Assembly: GCF_030362835.1 (NCBI RefSeq)
Contig: NZ_JAUCGQ010000002.1
Coordinates: 186,001-250,000 of the forward strand
Reading direction: 5' to 3'
Source: Cellulomonas alba
GTDB lineage: Bacteria > Actinomycetota > Actinomycetes > Actinomycetales > Cellulomonadaceae
Length of the DNA stretch: 64,000 nt
Shown: in pieces, positions 41,258 through 49,786 of the stretch
Layout: every line of letters begins with the position of its first letter
Position numbering within the stretch: the stretch's first letter is position 1
Notes under the pieces: model-generated
What the model was told of the DNA's origin: nothing
The model's input: the letters and a program-made list of their open reading frames with translations, nothing else
Databases searched by the model: none
Made by a program: the position numbers and the translations under genes

Positions 41258-42577
41258 CTACCGGAGCACGAGGTCCACGTCCCCTCCGAGGCTGCGTGGG
41301 AGCACGCTTCGGTGGGCGACGAGAAGCTCGTCGCAGAGATCCCAGATCTGCTGCGGCGTCAGGGTAGACGACGCATTCGGGTCCGCCAGCACCGCCTGGC
41401 GGACCTTCCGGGGGTCTCCGGTGAGCGTCGCCTCGACGGCGAGCTCCGCGACGGAGAGGTAGGTGCGGTTGAGCGCGGCGCCCGCCGTGGGGATCGCGCC
41501 GACGGCCTTCGGGTGGACGCCGTCGCGGTCGACCAGCGCCGGGACCTCGACGGCTGCGCCCTGAGGGAGGTTGTCGACGAGGCCGTGGTTCGGCACGTTG
41601 ACGTGGATCCACCGCTCGGTCCCGGTCAGCAGCGAGTGGATGATCTGCGGGGCGTACTCGGCGGCCGGCTCGTCCGGCAGGTCGAGGTCCTCGCCCGCGG
41701 CCAGCCGCCGACGCGTCTCTGCGACCTCCGCCACGTTCTCGTCGGAGATCTGCAGGTAGACGAGCGGCTCGAGGCGGTACCTGTCGATCTGCTCGTCGGA
41801 CCGCAGGAACCACGACAGGTACTCCGACGAGTGCTCGGACGTCTCGGTGGGGTAGTAGCCGATCCGCTCGTACATCTCGACGCGGACCCGGCGCCGGAGC
41901 TCCGGGTCGGCGGCGATCTTCGCGTCCAGCAGGGGGTAGAGGCTCTCCCCGTCGCGGCTCCACTCGGTGAGCCACGCCTGGTGGTTCACGCCGGCGGCCT
42001 GGTAGGTCGTGCCCTCGAACGGCACGCCGATCAGCTCGTTGAGGCCGTGGACGGTCCAGAACACCGAGTGGCACAGGCCGACGACCTTGAGGTCCGGCGC
42101 GACGACCGACCACCACCACACGTTCATGGCCATCGGGTTCGTGTAGTTGAGCACCCAGGCGTCGGGGCAGAGCTCACGGACGTCCTGCGCGATCTGGGAG
42201 ATGACCGGGAACGTGCGCAGGCCGCGGAAGACCCCGCCGACCCCGGTGGTGTCGCCGATGGTCTGGCGCAGCCCGTACCGGGCCGGGACCTCGAGGTCGA
42301 CGTGCGTCGCCTCGACACCCCCGACCTGGATCATGATGACGACCGCGTCCGCGCCGGTGAGGGCCTCGCGGCGGTCGAGGGTCGCGACGACGTCGAGCGA
42401 CCGACCCATGCGCTTCGCGACGTGCTCCGCCGTGCCTCGGGCGATCTCGAGGCGTTCGGGGTCGATGTCGTGGAGCGCGATCTCGAGGGTGGGAAGGTCC
42501 TCGTAGCCGAGGAGGTCGACGAGGAGCTGCCGCGTGAACACGGCGGACCCTGCGCCCAGGAAGGCGATGCGTGGCAT
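41258..42577 (-). CDS. melA: GH4 NAD+/Mn2+-dependent alpha-galactosidase-like glycosidase
   Basis: Family 4 enzymes oxidise C3 of the sugar with bound NAD+ and need a divalent metal. The 439-residue cytosolic protein begins IAFLGAGSAVFTRQLLVDLL (Rossmann NAD site), and has WVLNYTNPMAMNVWWW, GLCHSVFWTVHGL with the metal-ligand Cys and GVNHQAWL with the metal-ligand His. These fit the MelA (alpha-galactosidase) branch. It starts the minus-strand run, divergent from the DeoR gene. A -10-like GATCAT ends 7 nt before the ATG, again leaderless. Alpha-galactosidase versus another alpha-hexosidase is not settled. Confidence 0.88.
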   Translation of the reverse strand: MPRIAFLGAGSAVFTRQLLVDLLGYEDLPTLEIALHDIDPERLEIARGTAEHVAKRMGRSLDVVATLDRREALTGADAVVIMIQVGGVEATHVDLEVPARYGLRQTIGDTTGVGGVFRGLRTFPVISQIAQDVRELCPDAWVLNYTNPMAMNVWWWSVVAPDLKVVGLCHSVFWTVHGLNELIGVPFEGTTYQAAGVNHQAWLTEWSRDGESLYPLLDAKIAADPELRRRVRVEMYERIGYYPTETSEHSSEYLSWFLRSDEQIDRYRLEPLVYLQISDENVAEVAETRRRLAAGEDLDLPDEPAAEYAPQIIHSLLTGTERWIHVNVPNHGLVDNLPQGAAVEVPALVDRDGVHPKAVGAIPTAGAALNRTYLSVAELAVEATLTGDPRKVRQAVLADPNASSTLTPQQIWDLCDELLVAHRSVLPRSLGGDVDLVLR

Positions 42578-42671
42578 GGCTCAGATGATCGACAGATCTG
42601 GACAAGCGATGCAAGCATCTGAGCGAATTCGGTCTGTTACGATCAGAAAAACTGAGCGTTTCGGAGGGGCG
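42578..42671. promoter_or_regulatory. Divergent GH4/deoR promoter region with repeated motifs
   Basis: This 94-nt gap is A/T-richer than its surroundings. It contains the direct repeat CTGAGCG at 42619-42625 and 42652-42658 (33 bp apart, three helical turns), an inverted repeat TCAG-AAAAA-CTGA (42643-42655) and TCTG/CAGA around 42633-42647, and a CGTTTC at 42657-42662. The sites lie between and over both promoters, suitable for repression by the DeoR protein encoded here. Confidence 0.5.
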
Positions 42672-43469
42672 ATGTCAACCAACGTGCCGGTCGTCGAAGC
42701 GGGCTCGCGCAAGCGGACCCGGCGGTTCGTGCAGATCCTCGACCTGGTCAACGAGCGGGGCGAGGCGACCCTCGCCGAGCTCGCCGAGACGCTCGGGATC
42801 TCGCCGGCGACGGCCCGCCGGGACCTGGCCGACCTCGCCGACCAGCGCCTGGTGCAGCGCACCCACGGCGGGGTCGTGGCGCTCGACCAGGGCTCGGAGC
42901 TGCCGGTCGAGCTGCGGGACACGAAGTTCCAGGAGGCGAAGCAGGCGATCGCGCGAGCGGTCGCCCAGCGGATCCCGCACGAGCGGCACGCCGTCGCGCT
43001 CTCGGGCGGGACGACGACGGCACGCGTCGCGGTCGAGCTCACGCGCCACCCGCTCCTGACGATCGTGACCAACTCGCTGACGATCGCGGAGCTCACCCAT
43101 GCCCATCCGGCGCTGCGCGTGGTGGTCACCGGCGGCTCCCTGCGCCCGCAGTCGCTCGAGCTCGTCGGGACGCTCGCCGAGCGGACCTTCGGGGCGCTCC
43201 ACGTCGGCACCGCGATCCTGGGCGCGGACGGCATCGCGGCGAGCGCGGGCGTGACCACCTACGACGAGATCGAGGCGCGCACCAACCGTGCGATGGTCGC
43301 CAGCGCCGAGCGCACGATCGTCGTCGCGGACGGCTCGAAGGTCGGTCGGCTGACGCTCGCCCAGATGGTGTCGTTGGACGAGGTCGACACGCTCGTCACC
43401 GACGCGTCCGCCGACCCCGACGAGCTCGAACGCATCCGTGCGGCCGGCGTGGAGGTCGTCGTCGCCTGA
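42672..43469 (+). CDS. DeoR-family transcriptional regulator (AgaR-like)
   Basis: A 265-residue repressor. The N-terminal DeoR helix-turn-helix reads RRFVQILDLVNERGEATLAELAETLGISPATARRDL, followed by RTHGGVVAL. The C-terminal sugar-phosphate sensor has ALSGGTTTARVAVEL, VTNSLTIAELTHAHPALRVVVTGGSLRP and DGIAASAGVTTYDEIEARTNRAM, the usual DeoRC phosphosugar isomerase-like fold. CGGAGGGG precedes the ATG. It is between the two operons of the sugar island and likely controls both, with a phosphorylated galactosamine or tagatose compound as inducer, as for AgaR (inference). Confidence 0.9.
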   Translation: MSTNVPVVEAGSRKRTRRFVQILDLVNERGEATLAELAETLGISPATARRDLADLADQRLVQRTHGGVVALDQGSELPVELRDTKFQEAKQAIARAVAQRIPHERHAVALSGGTTTARVAVELTRHPLLTIVTNSLTIAELTHAHPALRVVVTGGSLRPQSLELVGTLAERTFGALHVGTAILGADGIAASAGVTTYDEIEARTNRAMVASAERTIVVADGSKVGRLTLAQMVSLDEVDTLVTDASADPDELERIRAAGVEVVVA

Positions 43470-43694
43470 CCAGCGCCGCCGTTAGCCCGCACGTGCGGCG
43501 TCCAGTTGCGGCCCACCTGAGCGGTGAACTGCTTGATGCGCGCAGCAAGAGTGATCGTTTGACGCAGAAACGTTGACCGAAGCAGTCGCTCGACCTACGT
43601 TTCCCTCGCAAGCACGCAGGAGCGCCTCTTCCGGGGGCCGCCTGCGCGAATGAGCGGTGGAAGCGCCGCGCACGTCGAGCACCAGGAGATCACC
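43470..43694 (+). promoter_or_regulatory. Promoter region of the plus-strand aga-type operon
   Basis: A sigma70-like promoter stands out: -35 TTGACC (43573-43578), 17-bp spacer, -10 TACGTT (43596-43601). Immediately upstream is an inverted repeat CGTTT (43556-43560) / AAACG (43568-43572), and CGTTTC lies at 43598-43603, over the -10. A perfect 12-bp palindrome CCGCACGTGCGG is at 43487-43498 and a CTGAGCG at 43517-43523. The CGTTT(C) half-sites resemble those of DeoR-family operators, and repeat near the DeoR gene and the GH114-type gene. Confidence 0.6.
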
Positions 43695-43805
43695 GTGCAT
43701 GAACCCCGCCATGGCAGCAGCCGCCCCACGCCGCGAGGGCGCGGTCCGCGACTCGCGGTGAGCACGGGCTGCCCTGGCGGCACGGTCGCGGCGGTGCGGG
43801 CGTGA
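43695..43805 (+). CDS. Short upstream reading frame coupled to the KbaZ/GatZ gene
   Basis: A 36-codon frame starts at GTG (43695), with AGGAG 6 nt upstream, and stops at TGA (43803-43805), overlapping the GTG of the KbaZ gene by 4 nt (GTGA). The KbaZ gene itself has no convincing ribosome-binding site, so coupling from this frame may start its translation. The peptide is Arg/Pro-rich with one Cys and no known motif. An overlapping ATG at 43699 in another frame also fits the RBS, so the assignment is uncertain. Confidence 0.35.
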   Translation: MHEPRHGSSRPTPRGRGPRLAVSTGCPGGTVAAVRA

Positions 43806-45100
43806 GCGACAGGTTCGGGGCCGTGCTCGACCAGCACCTCGCGGGGCAGCCCGTGGGCGTCACGTCGGTGTGCTCGGCCCACCCGCTCGTGCTGCGTGCG
43901 GCGGCCGAGGAGGCCGCCGTCAACGGGAGCGTGCTGCTCGTCGAGGCGACCAGCAACCAGGTCGACCAGTTCGGCGGCTACACCGGGATGCGCCCGTCGG
44001 GCTTCCGCGACCTGGTGCGCTCGATCACCGACCGCGCCGGACTGCCGGGCGAGCAGGTCGTGCTGGGCGGCGACCACCTCGGCCCGAACACGTGGCGCGC
44101 GCTGCCGGCCGAGGAGGCCATGCGCCGCAGCGAGGACCTCGTCGCGGCGTACGTCGAGGCCGGCTACACCAAGATCCACCTCGACTGCACCTACCCCTGC
44201 GCGACGGACACGACCCCGCTCACCGACGAGGTCGTCGCCGAGCGGGCCGCTCGGCTCGCCGTCGTGGCCGAGGCGGCGGCGGAGCGGACGTTCGGACGCA
44301 GCGACCTCCGCTACGTCATCGGCACCGAGGTGCCGGTGCCGGGCGGCGCGCACGAGGTGATCGACCGCCTCACGCCGACGTCGCCCGACGCCGCCCGAGC
44401 GACGCTCGAGGCGCACGAGCGGGCCTTCGCCGCCGTCGGCGCACGCGAGGCGTGGGACCGCGTGGCCGCGCTCGTCGTCCAGCCCGGGGTGGAGTTCGAC
44501 GCGGTCCAGGTCGTCGACTACGACCGCACCCGGACGGCCGCGCTGAGCCAGGTGCTCGAGGGCCGCGACCTCGTCTTCGAGGCGCACTCCACGGACTACC
44601 AGACCGTCGAGCGGCTGACGGCGCTGGTCGAGGACCACTGGGCGGTGCTCAAGGTGGGTCCGGGCGTGACGTTCGCCCTGCGGGAGGCGCTGTTCGGCCT
44701 CGCCGCGATCGAGGCGGAGCTGTTCCCCGAGAGCCAGCGGTCGGCGCTGCCCGAGGTCGTCGACGCGGTCATGGTCGACGAGCCGCGCTGGTGGAAGGGC
44801 TACTACGAGGGCGACGAGGACGAGCAGCGGATCGCCCGCCGCTACAGCTACAGCGACCGCCTGCGCTACTACTGGCCGAACCCCCGCGTGAACGACGCGG
44901 TCGCGCGACTGGTGCGCAACCTGCGGAGCAGGCCCGCACCGCTGCCCCTGCTGAGCGCGCACCTGCCGACCCAGTACGAGCGGGTCCGGGACGGCCGGCT
45001 GACCACCGATCCCGAAGCCCTCGCGCTCGACCACGTCCGTGACGTGCTCCGCGCCTACGACCTCGCCTGCAACCCCCTGAGCCAGAGGAACAAGTCGTGA
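43802..45100 (+). CDS. KbaZ/GatZ-family tagatose-bisphosphate aldolase subunit or tagatose-6-P 4-epimerase
   Basis: A 432-residue class II aldolase-fold protein. It shows GVTSVCSAHPLVLRAA, VLLVEATSNQVDQFGGYTGMRP, VLGGDHLGPNTW, TKIHLDCTYPC, YVIGTEVPVPGG and FEAHSTDYQTVERL, all typical of KbaZ/GatZ. In E. coli these are non-catalytic partners of KbaY/GatY, but some homologues act alone as tagatose-6-phosphate 4-epimerases. No KbaY/GatY-type gene is in the window, so either the epimerase role applies or the aldolase is elsewhere. It heads the operon and overlaps the AgaS gene by 4 nt. Confidence 0.88.
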   Translation: MSDRFGAVLDQHLAGQPVGVTSVCSAHPLVLRAAAEEAAVNGSVLLVEATSNQVDQFGGYTGMRPSGFRDLVRSITDRAGLPGEQVVLGGDHLGPNTWRALPAEEAMRRSEDLVAAYVEAGYTKIHLDCTYPCATDTTPLTDEVVAERAARLAVVAEAAAERTFGRSDLRYVIGTEVPVPGGAHEVIDRLTPTSPDAARATLEAHERAFAAVGAREAWDRVAALVVQPGVEFDAVQVVDYDRTRTAALSQVLEGRDLVFEAHSTDYQTVERLTALVEDHWAVLKVGPGVTFALREALFGLAAIEAELFPESQRSALPEVVDAVMVDEPRWWKGYYEGDEDEQRIARRYSYSDRLRYYWPNPRVNDAVARLVRNLRSRPAPLPLLSAHLPTQYERVRDGRLTTDPEALALDHVRDVLRAYDLACNPLSQRNKS

Positions 45101-46281
45101 CCGCAATGCTCCCCAAGACGGCCTTCGGAGACGACGGACGGGGCACGCTCGACGAGCGCGCGGGCGCGACGGGCCGCGAGATCGCCCAGCAGCCCGCCGT
45201 CTGGCGCCGGCTCGCCGCCGACCTCGCCGGGCGACGCGAGACCGTGCGCGGCTTCCTCGAGCCGCTCCTGTCGCGCGGCGACCTGCGCATCGTCCTGACG
45301 GGCGCCGGTACCTCCGCGTTCGCGGGCGAGCTGCTCGCGCCGGCGCTGGCGCGCGCGCTGTCCCGCACGATCGACGCGGTCGCGACGACGGCCATCGTCA
45401 CCAACCCCCGCGAGGCCTTCGTCGAGGACGTCCCGACGCTCCTGGTCTCGTTCGCGCGGTCGGGCGACAGCCCCGAGAGCGTCGCCGCGACCGAGCTCGC
45501 CGACAGGTGCCTGTCGTCGGTCTACCACCTGATCGTGACGTGCAACGCCGAGGGCCACCTCGCGCGGACGCACTCGGCGTCGGAGCGCTCGCTCGTGCTG
45601 CTCATGCCGCCCGAGTCGCACGACGAGGGCTTCGCCATGACGTCGAGCTTCACGTCGATGGTGCTCGCGACGTGGCTCGCCCTCGTGCCGAGCGGGCTGG
45701 ACTCCGGCGTCGCCGAGCGCCTGGCCGAGGCGGGGGCCGCGGTGCTCCGCCGGACCCCGGACGACGTGGCGAAGCTCGCCGCGCGCGGCTACGACCGCGT
45801 CGTCTACCTCGGCAGCGGGTCGCTCGCGGCGCTGGCCCGCGAGTCGGCGCTCAAGGTGCTCGAGCTCACCGCCGGCGAGGTCGTGAGCTACTCCGACTCC
45901 TCGCTCGGGTTCCGGCACGGCCCGAAGTCGGTCGTCAACGACCGCACGCTGGCGATCGTGTACCTGTCGAACGACCCGTACGTCCGCCTCTACGACGAGG
46001 ACATCGTCGCCGAGCTCCAGGCGCAGATGGGCAGCGACAACGTGGTCGTCGTGGGCGCGAGCCCGAGCGCGGCGCTCGAGCCGGACGGCCCGTGGGCCGT
46101 GCCCCACCTCGCCGAGGACCCCGACGCGCTCGTCGGCCTGGTGTTCGTGCTCGTCGCGCAGCTCCTGGCGATGAACGCCTCCCTCGAGCTCGGGATCAAG
46201 CCCGACACCCCGTGGCCCGACGGCCAGGTCAACCGGGTGGTGCAGGGCGTGACGGTGCATCCGTTCGAGGCGGATCGATGA
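45097..46281 (+). CDS. agaS: AgaS-type SIS-domain galactosamine-6-phosphate deaminase/isomerase
   Basis: A 394-residue cytosolic protein with two SIS domains. It carries VLTGAGTSAFAGELLAP, VSFARSGDSPESVAATELADR, VYLGSGSLAALARESALKVLEL, GEVVSYSDSSLGFRHGPKS and NASLELGIKPDTPWPDGQVNRVVQGV, the exact AgaS pattern. AgaS converts galactosamine-6-P to tagatose-6-P and ammonia. It is coupled at both ends by 4-nt overlaps (KbaZ upstream, kinase downstream), so the three proteins are co-translated. This is the best evidence that the locus handles galactosamine or GalNAc. Confidence 0.9.
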   Translation: MTAMLPKTAFGDDGRGTLDERAGATGREIAQQPAVWRRLAADLAGRRETVRGFLEPLLSRGDLRIVLTGAGTSAFAGELLAPALARALSRTIDAVATTAIVTNPREAFVEDVPTLLVSFARSGDSPESVAATELADRCLSSVYHLIVTCNAEGHLARTHSASERSLVLLMPPESHDEGFAMTSSFTSMVLATWLALVPSGLDSGVAERLAEAGAAVLRRTPDDVAKLAARGYDRVVYLGSGSLAALARESALKVLELTAGEVVSYSDSSLGFRHGPKSVVNDRTLAIVYLSNDPYVRLYDEDIVAELQAQMGSDNVVVVGASPSAALEPDGPWAVPHLAEDPDALVGLVFVLVAQLLAMNASLELGIKPDTPWPDGQVNRVVQGVTVHPFEADR

Positions 46282-47267
46282 CGGCGTTCCTCGGCGTCGA
46301 CGGCGGCGGCACGAAGACGGCGTTCTGCGTCGTCACGGACGACGGGCGCATCGCGGGCGAGGTGCGGGCGACCAGCACGTACTACCTCGGCGGCGCGGAC
46401 GGCGTGCGGGTGATGGGGGAGGTGCTGGCCGCCGGGGTCCGCGAGGTGTGCGCGATCGCCGGCCTCGGCACGGACGACATCGCCCACGCGTTCTTCGCGC
46501 TCCCCGGCTACGGCGAGTCGAGCAGCCGGACGGCGGACCTCGACGCGGCTCCGCGCGCCGCCCTCGGCCACGACCGCTACTCCTGCGGGAACGACATGGT
46601 CGCCGGCTGGGCGGGCTCGCTCGGCGCGCAGGACGGCATCAACGTCGTCGCCGGCACGGGATCGATCTGCTACGGCGAGCACGACGGCCGTCACGTGCGG
46701 GTGGGCGGCTGGAGCGAGCTGTTCGGTGACGAGGGCTCGGGGTACTGGATCGCCGTGCGCGGCCTGCAGGCGTTCAGCCGCATGAGCGACCGTCGCCTCG
46801 CGCCCGGCCCGCTGCTCGACGTGGTGCGCGAGCACGTCGGCGCCGGCGACGAGCTCGACGTGATCGGGATCGTCCTGGGGGACTGGGGCAGCGATCGCGG
46901 CAAGGTCGCCGCGATGTCCCGCGTGGTCGCGCAGGCTGCCGACGACGGCGACGCCGCCGCGCGCCAGATCCTCGCGGACGCGGCCGGGGAGCTGGCCGCG
47001 CTCGTGGAGACGGCCGCGACCCGGCTCGGCTACGCGGACGACGAGCAGGTGCCCGTCTCGTGCTCCGGCGGGGTCTTCTCCTCGCCGCGCGTGCGCGAGG
47101 AGTTCGCGACGCTGCTGGCCCGGGCGACCCGGCGCTACGACCTGCGCGAGCCGCTCTACCCGCCGGCCGTGGGAGCCGCGCTGTACGCGGCGCACCTCGC
47201 CGGCACCCCGCTCGGACGGTCGGCGCGCGAGCGCCTGCTGGAGGCCGTCCGCGCCACCGACGTGTGA
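46278..47267 (+). CDS. BadF/BadG-type (N-acetyl)hexosamine kinase
   Basis: A 329-residue ASKHA-fold kinase of the BadF/BadG/BcrA/BcrD ATPase family. It begins FLGVDGGGTKTAFCVV (phosphate-1), then NVVAGTGSICYGEHDG (phosphate-2) and ELFGDEGSGYWIAVRGLQAFSR, close to GlcNAc and glucosamine kinases. Coupled directly to agaS by ATGA overlap, it probably phosphorylates free galactosamine or GalNAc at C6 after ABC import, replacing the PTS step used by E. coli. The sugar specificity is inferred from context. Confidence 0.88.
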   Translation: MTAFLGVDGGGTKTAFCVVTDDGRIAGEVRATSTYYLGGADGVRVMGEVLAAGVREVCAIAGLGTDDIAHAFFALPGYGESSSRTADLDAAPRAALGHDRYSCGNDMVAGWAGSLGAQDGINVVAGTGSICYGEHDGRHVRVGGWSELFGDEGSGYWIAVRGLQAFSRMSDRRLAPGPLLDVVREHVGAGDELDVIGIVLGDWGSDRGKVAAMSRVVAQAADDGDAAARQILADAAGELAALVETAATRLGYADDEQVPVSCSGGVFSSPRVREEFATLLARATRRYDLREPLYPPAVGAALYAAHLAGTPLGRSARERLLEAVRATDV

Positions 47268-47297
47268 CGCCACGGCGACGCGCCTGAAGACGACGGG

Positions 47298-47330
47298 CGC
47301 GCACGGTGGCCCGACCCTGCCCCGTGCGCG
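47298..47330 (+). terminator. Intercistronic hairpin between kinase and first amidohydrolase genes
   Basis: CGCGCACGG (47298-47306) and CCGTGCGCG (47322-47330) form a perfect 9-bp stem with a 15-nt loop, 30 nt after the kinase stop. It may act as a partial terminator or mRNA-processing site, lowering expression of the downstream half; the operon continues with a fresh GAGGAGG 10 nt before the next gene. Confidence 0.45.
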
Positions 47331-47366
47331 TGCTGCACGACCCCTGGTACGAGGAGGTTCCGCTCG

Positions 47367-48458
47367 ATGGACGTCGAAGAGCTCGACGGGCTGGCCCTGC
47401 GCGACTTCGCGCCGCGCCCGACGGTGAGGCTGGCATCGCACCGGGTGCCGCGCGCCTCGACGCCCGCCGTGGACGCGCACAACCACCTCGGGCGCTGGCA
47501 CGCGCACCTGCGTACCGGGCGGTGGAGCGACGACGACTGGCGCGTGAAGGACGTCCCGGCGCTCGTCGGCCTGATGGACGAGTGCAACGTCGCCACCGTC
47601 GTCAACCTCGACGGGAGCTGGCGCGACGAGCTCGAGGCCAACCTCGACCGCTACGACCGGGCCCACCCCGGTCGGTTCGTCAGCTACGCCCGGGTCGACT
47701 GGGACGAGACGTCGCAGAAGGGCTGGCCGGAGCGGATCGCGGCCTCGGTCGTCGACTCCGCGGCACGTGGGGCGGGCGGGCTCAAGCTCTGGAAGGACAT
47801 CGGCCTGCGCCTGCGCGACGAGAGGGACGAGCCGATCTTCCTCGACGACGCGCGCCTGGGGGGGATGTGGTCGGCCCTGGCGGACACCCGCCTGCCGGTC
47901 GCCGTCCACACGGCCGACCCCGCCGCGTTCTTCCAGCCGCTGGACCGGCACAACGAACGGCTCGAGGAGCTGCTCCGGCACCCGGACTGGCAGTTCATGG
48001 GCCCGCAGTTCCCGCCGCTGGCCCGGCTCCTCGACGCGCTCGAGGCGGCCGTGGCGGCGAACCCGCGGGTCACGTTCGTCGCCGCCCACGTGGGCTGCTA
48101 CGCCGAGGACCTCGACTGGGTCGACCGCATGCTGCGCACCTACGCGAACTTCAACGTCGACATCGCGGCGCGGATCGCCGAGCTCGGCAGGCAGCCGCGC
48201 CGGACCAAGCGCCTCATCGAGGACCACCCGCACCGGGTCGTCCTGGGCACCGACGTCTCACCGCCGACCGCCCAGGACTACGAGATCTACTTCCGGTTCC
48301 TCGAGACGGCCGACGAGTACTTCCCGTACGACGCCGACGAGCCGCCGGGTAACGGCCGGTGGCGCATCTCGGCCCTCGACCTGCCACCGGAGCTCGCCGC
48401 CGGGGTCGTCGGGGACAACGCACGACGACTCATCCCCGCTCTGCACACGCTCGCCTAA
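47367..48458 (+). CDS. Amidohydrolase-2-type TIM-barrel metal hydrolase, copy 1
   Basis: A 363-residue cytosolic protein of the amidohydrolase superfamily (PF04909-like). Visible metal-site residues are HxH (H38/H40 in DAHNHLGRW), a Lys region GGLKLWKDIGL, His in VAVHTADP, His in VAAHVGCYAEDLDW, and Asp in VVLGTDVSPP near residue 295. Members cleave lactones, amides or decarboxylate ring compounds; the substrate is unknown. A second copy (51634-52707) lies behind the ABC importer. The absence of a NagA/AgaA gene makes a sugar deacetylase role possible but unproven. The RBS GAGGAGG supports the ATG at 47367. Confidence 0.82.
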   Translation: MDVEELDGLALRDFAPRPTVRLASHRVPRASTPAVDAHNHLGRWHAHLRTGRWSDDDWRVKDVPALVGLMDECNVATVVNLDGSWRDELEANLDRYDRAHPGRFVSYARVDWDETSQKGWPERIAASVVDSAARGAGGLKLWKDIGLRLRDERDEPIFLDDARLGGMWSALADTRLPVAVHTADPAAFFQPLDRHNERLEELLRHPDWQFMGPQFPPLARLLDALEAAVAANPRVTFVAAHVGCYAEDLDWVDRMLRTYANFNVDIAARIAELGRQPRRTKRLIEDHPHRVVLGTDVSPPTAQDYEIYFRFLETADEYFPYDADEPPGNGRWRISALDLPPELAAGVVGDNARRLIPALHTLA

Positions 48459-48475
48459 CCCCCAAGGAGAAGAAC

Positions 48476-49771
48476 GTGAATCGCGCGCACAGCAAGACCA
48501 AGCGGACCGCCTTCGTCGTTGCGGCCGGCCTCGCGGCCGTGACGGCGCTCGCCGCCTGCTCCAGCTCGTCCGGCAACGGCGGCGGTGGCGGTGACTCGGG
48601 TCCGGTCACGATCAGCTACGGCGTCTGGGACGACACGCAGGGCAAGGTGATGCAGCAGATCGCCGACAAGTTCCACGAGTCGAACCCGAACATCACGGTC
48701 AAGGTGCAGATCACGCCGTGGGACCAGTACTGGACGAAGCTCAAGACGGCGGCGACGGGCGGAGCCGCTCCCGACGTCTTCTGGATGAACGAGTCGAACT
48801 TCGCGACGTACGCGAGCGGCGGCGTCCTCGCGAACCTGTCGGACAAGCTCAAGGGCTCCGACATCGACATGTCGAACTACATCGACATCCAGACGAAGGC
48901 CTACACGTTCGACGGCAAGGTCTACGGCATCCCGAAGGACATCGACTCCATCGGGCTCTGGTACAACAAGGCGCTGTTCAAGGCCGCAGGCGTCGCCGAG
49001 CCGACGGCTGACTGGACCTGGGCCGACATGGTGGCGGCGGCGAAGAAGCTGACCGACCCGAGCAAGGGCCAGTACGGCATCGTCGCCCAGTCGGCACCGC
49101 AGCAGAGCTACTACTCGACCATCCCGCAGACCGGCGGGCAGGTCATCTCCGACGACAAGAAGTCCTCGGGGTACGACACGCCGGAGGCCATCAAGGGCGT
49201 GCAGGTGTGGGTCGACCTCGTGAACAAGGACAAGGTGTCGCCGTCGCTGCAGCAGATGACGGACACGGACGCCGACACGTGGTTCACGTCCGGCAAGGCC
49301 GCGATGATCTTCGAGGGCTCGTGGGCCGCCGCCGAGTTCAAGGAGATCCCGTACGCGGCCCAGAACGCGAACGTCGCGCCGATGCCGAAGCTCGACCAGC
49401 CGGGTGGCGTCAGCAACGGCCTGGGCAACGTGATGTCCGCGAAGTCGGCGCACCCCGACGCCGCGTGGAAGTTCCTGCAGTACCTCGGCAGCAAGGAGGC
49501 CGAGACCGCGCAGGCCGACGCCGGCATCGTGATCCCCGCCTACAAGGGGACCGCGGACGGCTGGGTGAAGGCCTTCCCGGAGTTCAACCTCCAGGTGTTC
49601 GTCGACGCGCTGAAGAACTCGTCGCAGTACCCGTCGTCGATGAACTCCGCCGCGTGGCAGGACCCGATCGAGCTCGAGTTCAACAAGGCGTGGTCGGGCG
49701 ACGAGACCGCCGCCCAGGCTGCGGCGAACTCGGCGAAGATCATGAACGACGCGCTCGCCGCGGAGAAGTGA
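48476..49771 (+). CDS. ABC sugar transporter substrate-binding lipoprotein, second system
   Basis: A 431-residue CUT1 solute-binding lipoprotein. The signal ends in the lipobox VTALAACSSSSG, followed by a Gly-rich linker and the mature domain with TISYGVWDDTQGKVMQQIADKFHESNPNITVKV, DVFWMNES and WTWADMVAAAKKLTDPSKGQYG. It differs from the first system's binding protein in length and sequence, so a different ligand is likely. AAGGAG lies 6 nt before the GTG start. It is followed by its two permeases; no ATPase gene is present. Confidence 0.92.
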   Translation: MNRAHSKTKRTAFVVAAGLAAVTALAACSSSSGNGGGGGDSGPVTISYGVWDDTQGKVMQQIADKFHESNPNITVKVQITPWDQYWTKLKTAATGGAAPDVFWMNESNFATYASGGVLANLSDKLKGSDIDMSNYIDIQTKAYTFDGKVYGIPKDIDSIGLWYNKALFKAAGVAEPTADWTWADMVAAAKKLTDPSKGQYGIVAQSAPQQSYYSTIPQTGGQVISDDKKSSGYDTPEAIKGVQVWVDLVNKDKVSPSLQQMTDTDADTWFTSGKAAMIFEGSWAAAEFKEIPYAAQNANVAPMPKLDQPGGVSNGLGNVMSAKSAHPDAAWKFLQYLGSKEAETAQADAGIVIPAYKGTADGWVKAFPEFNLQVFVDALKNSSQYPSSMNSAAWQDPIELEFNKAWSGDETAAQAAANSAKIMNDALAAEK

Positions 49772-49786
49772 CCGGGGGCTCGACAG

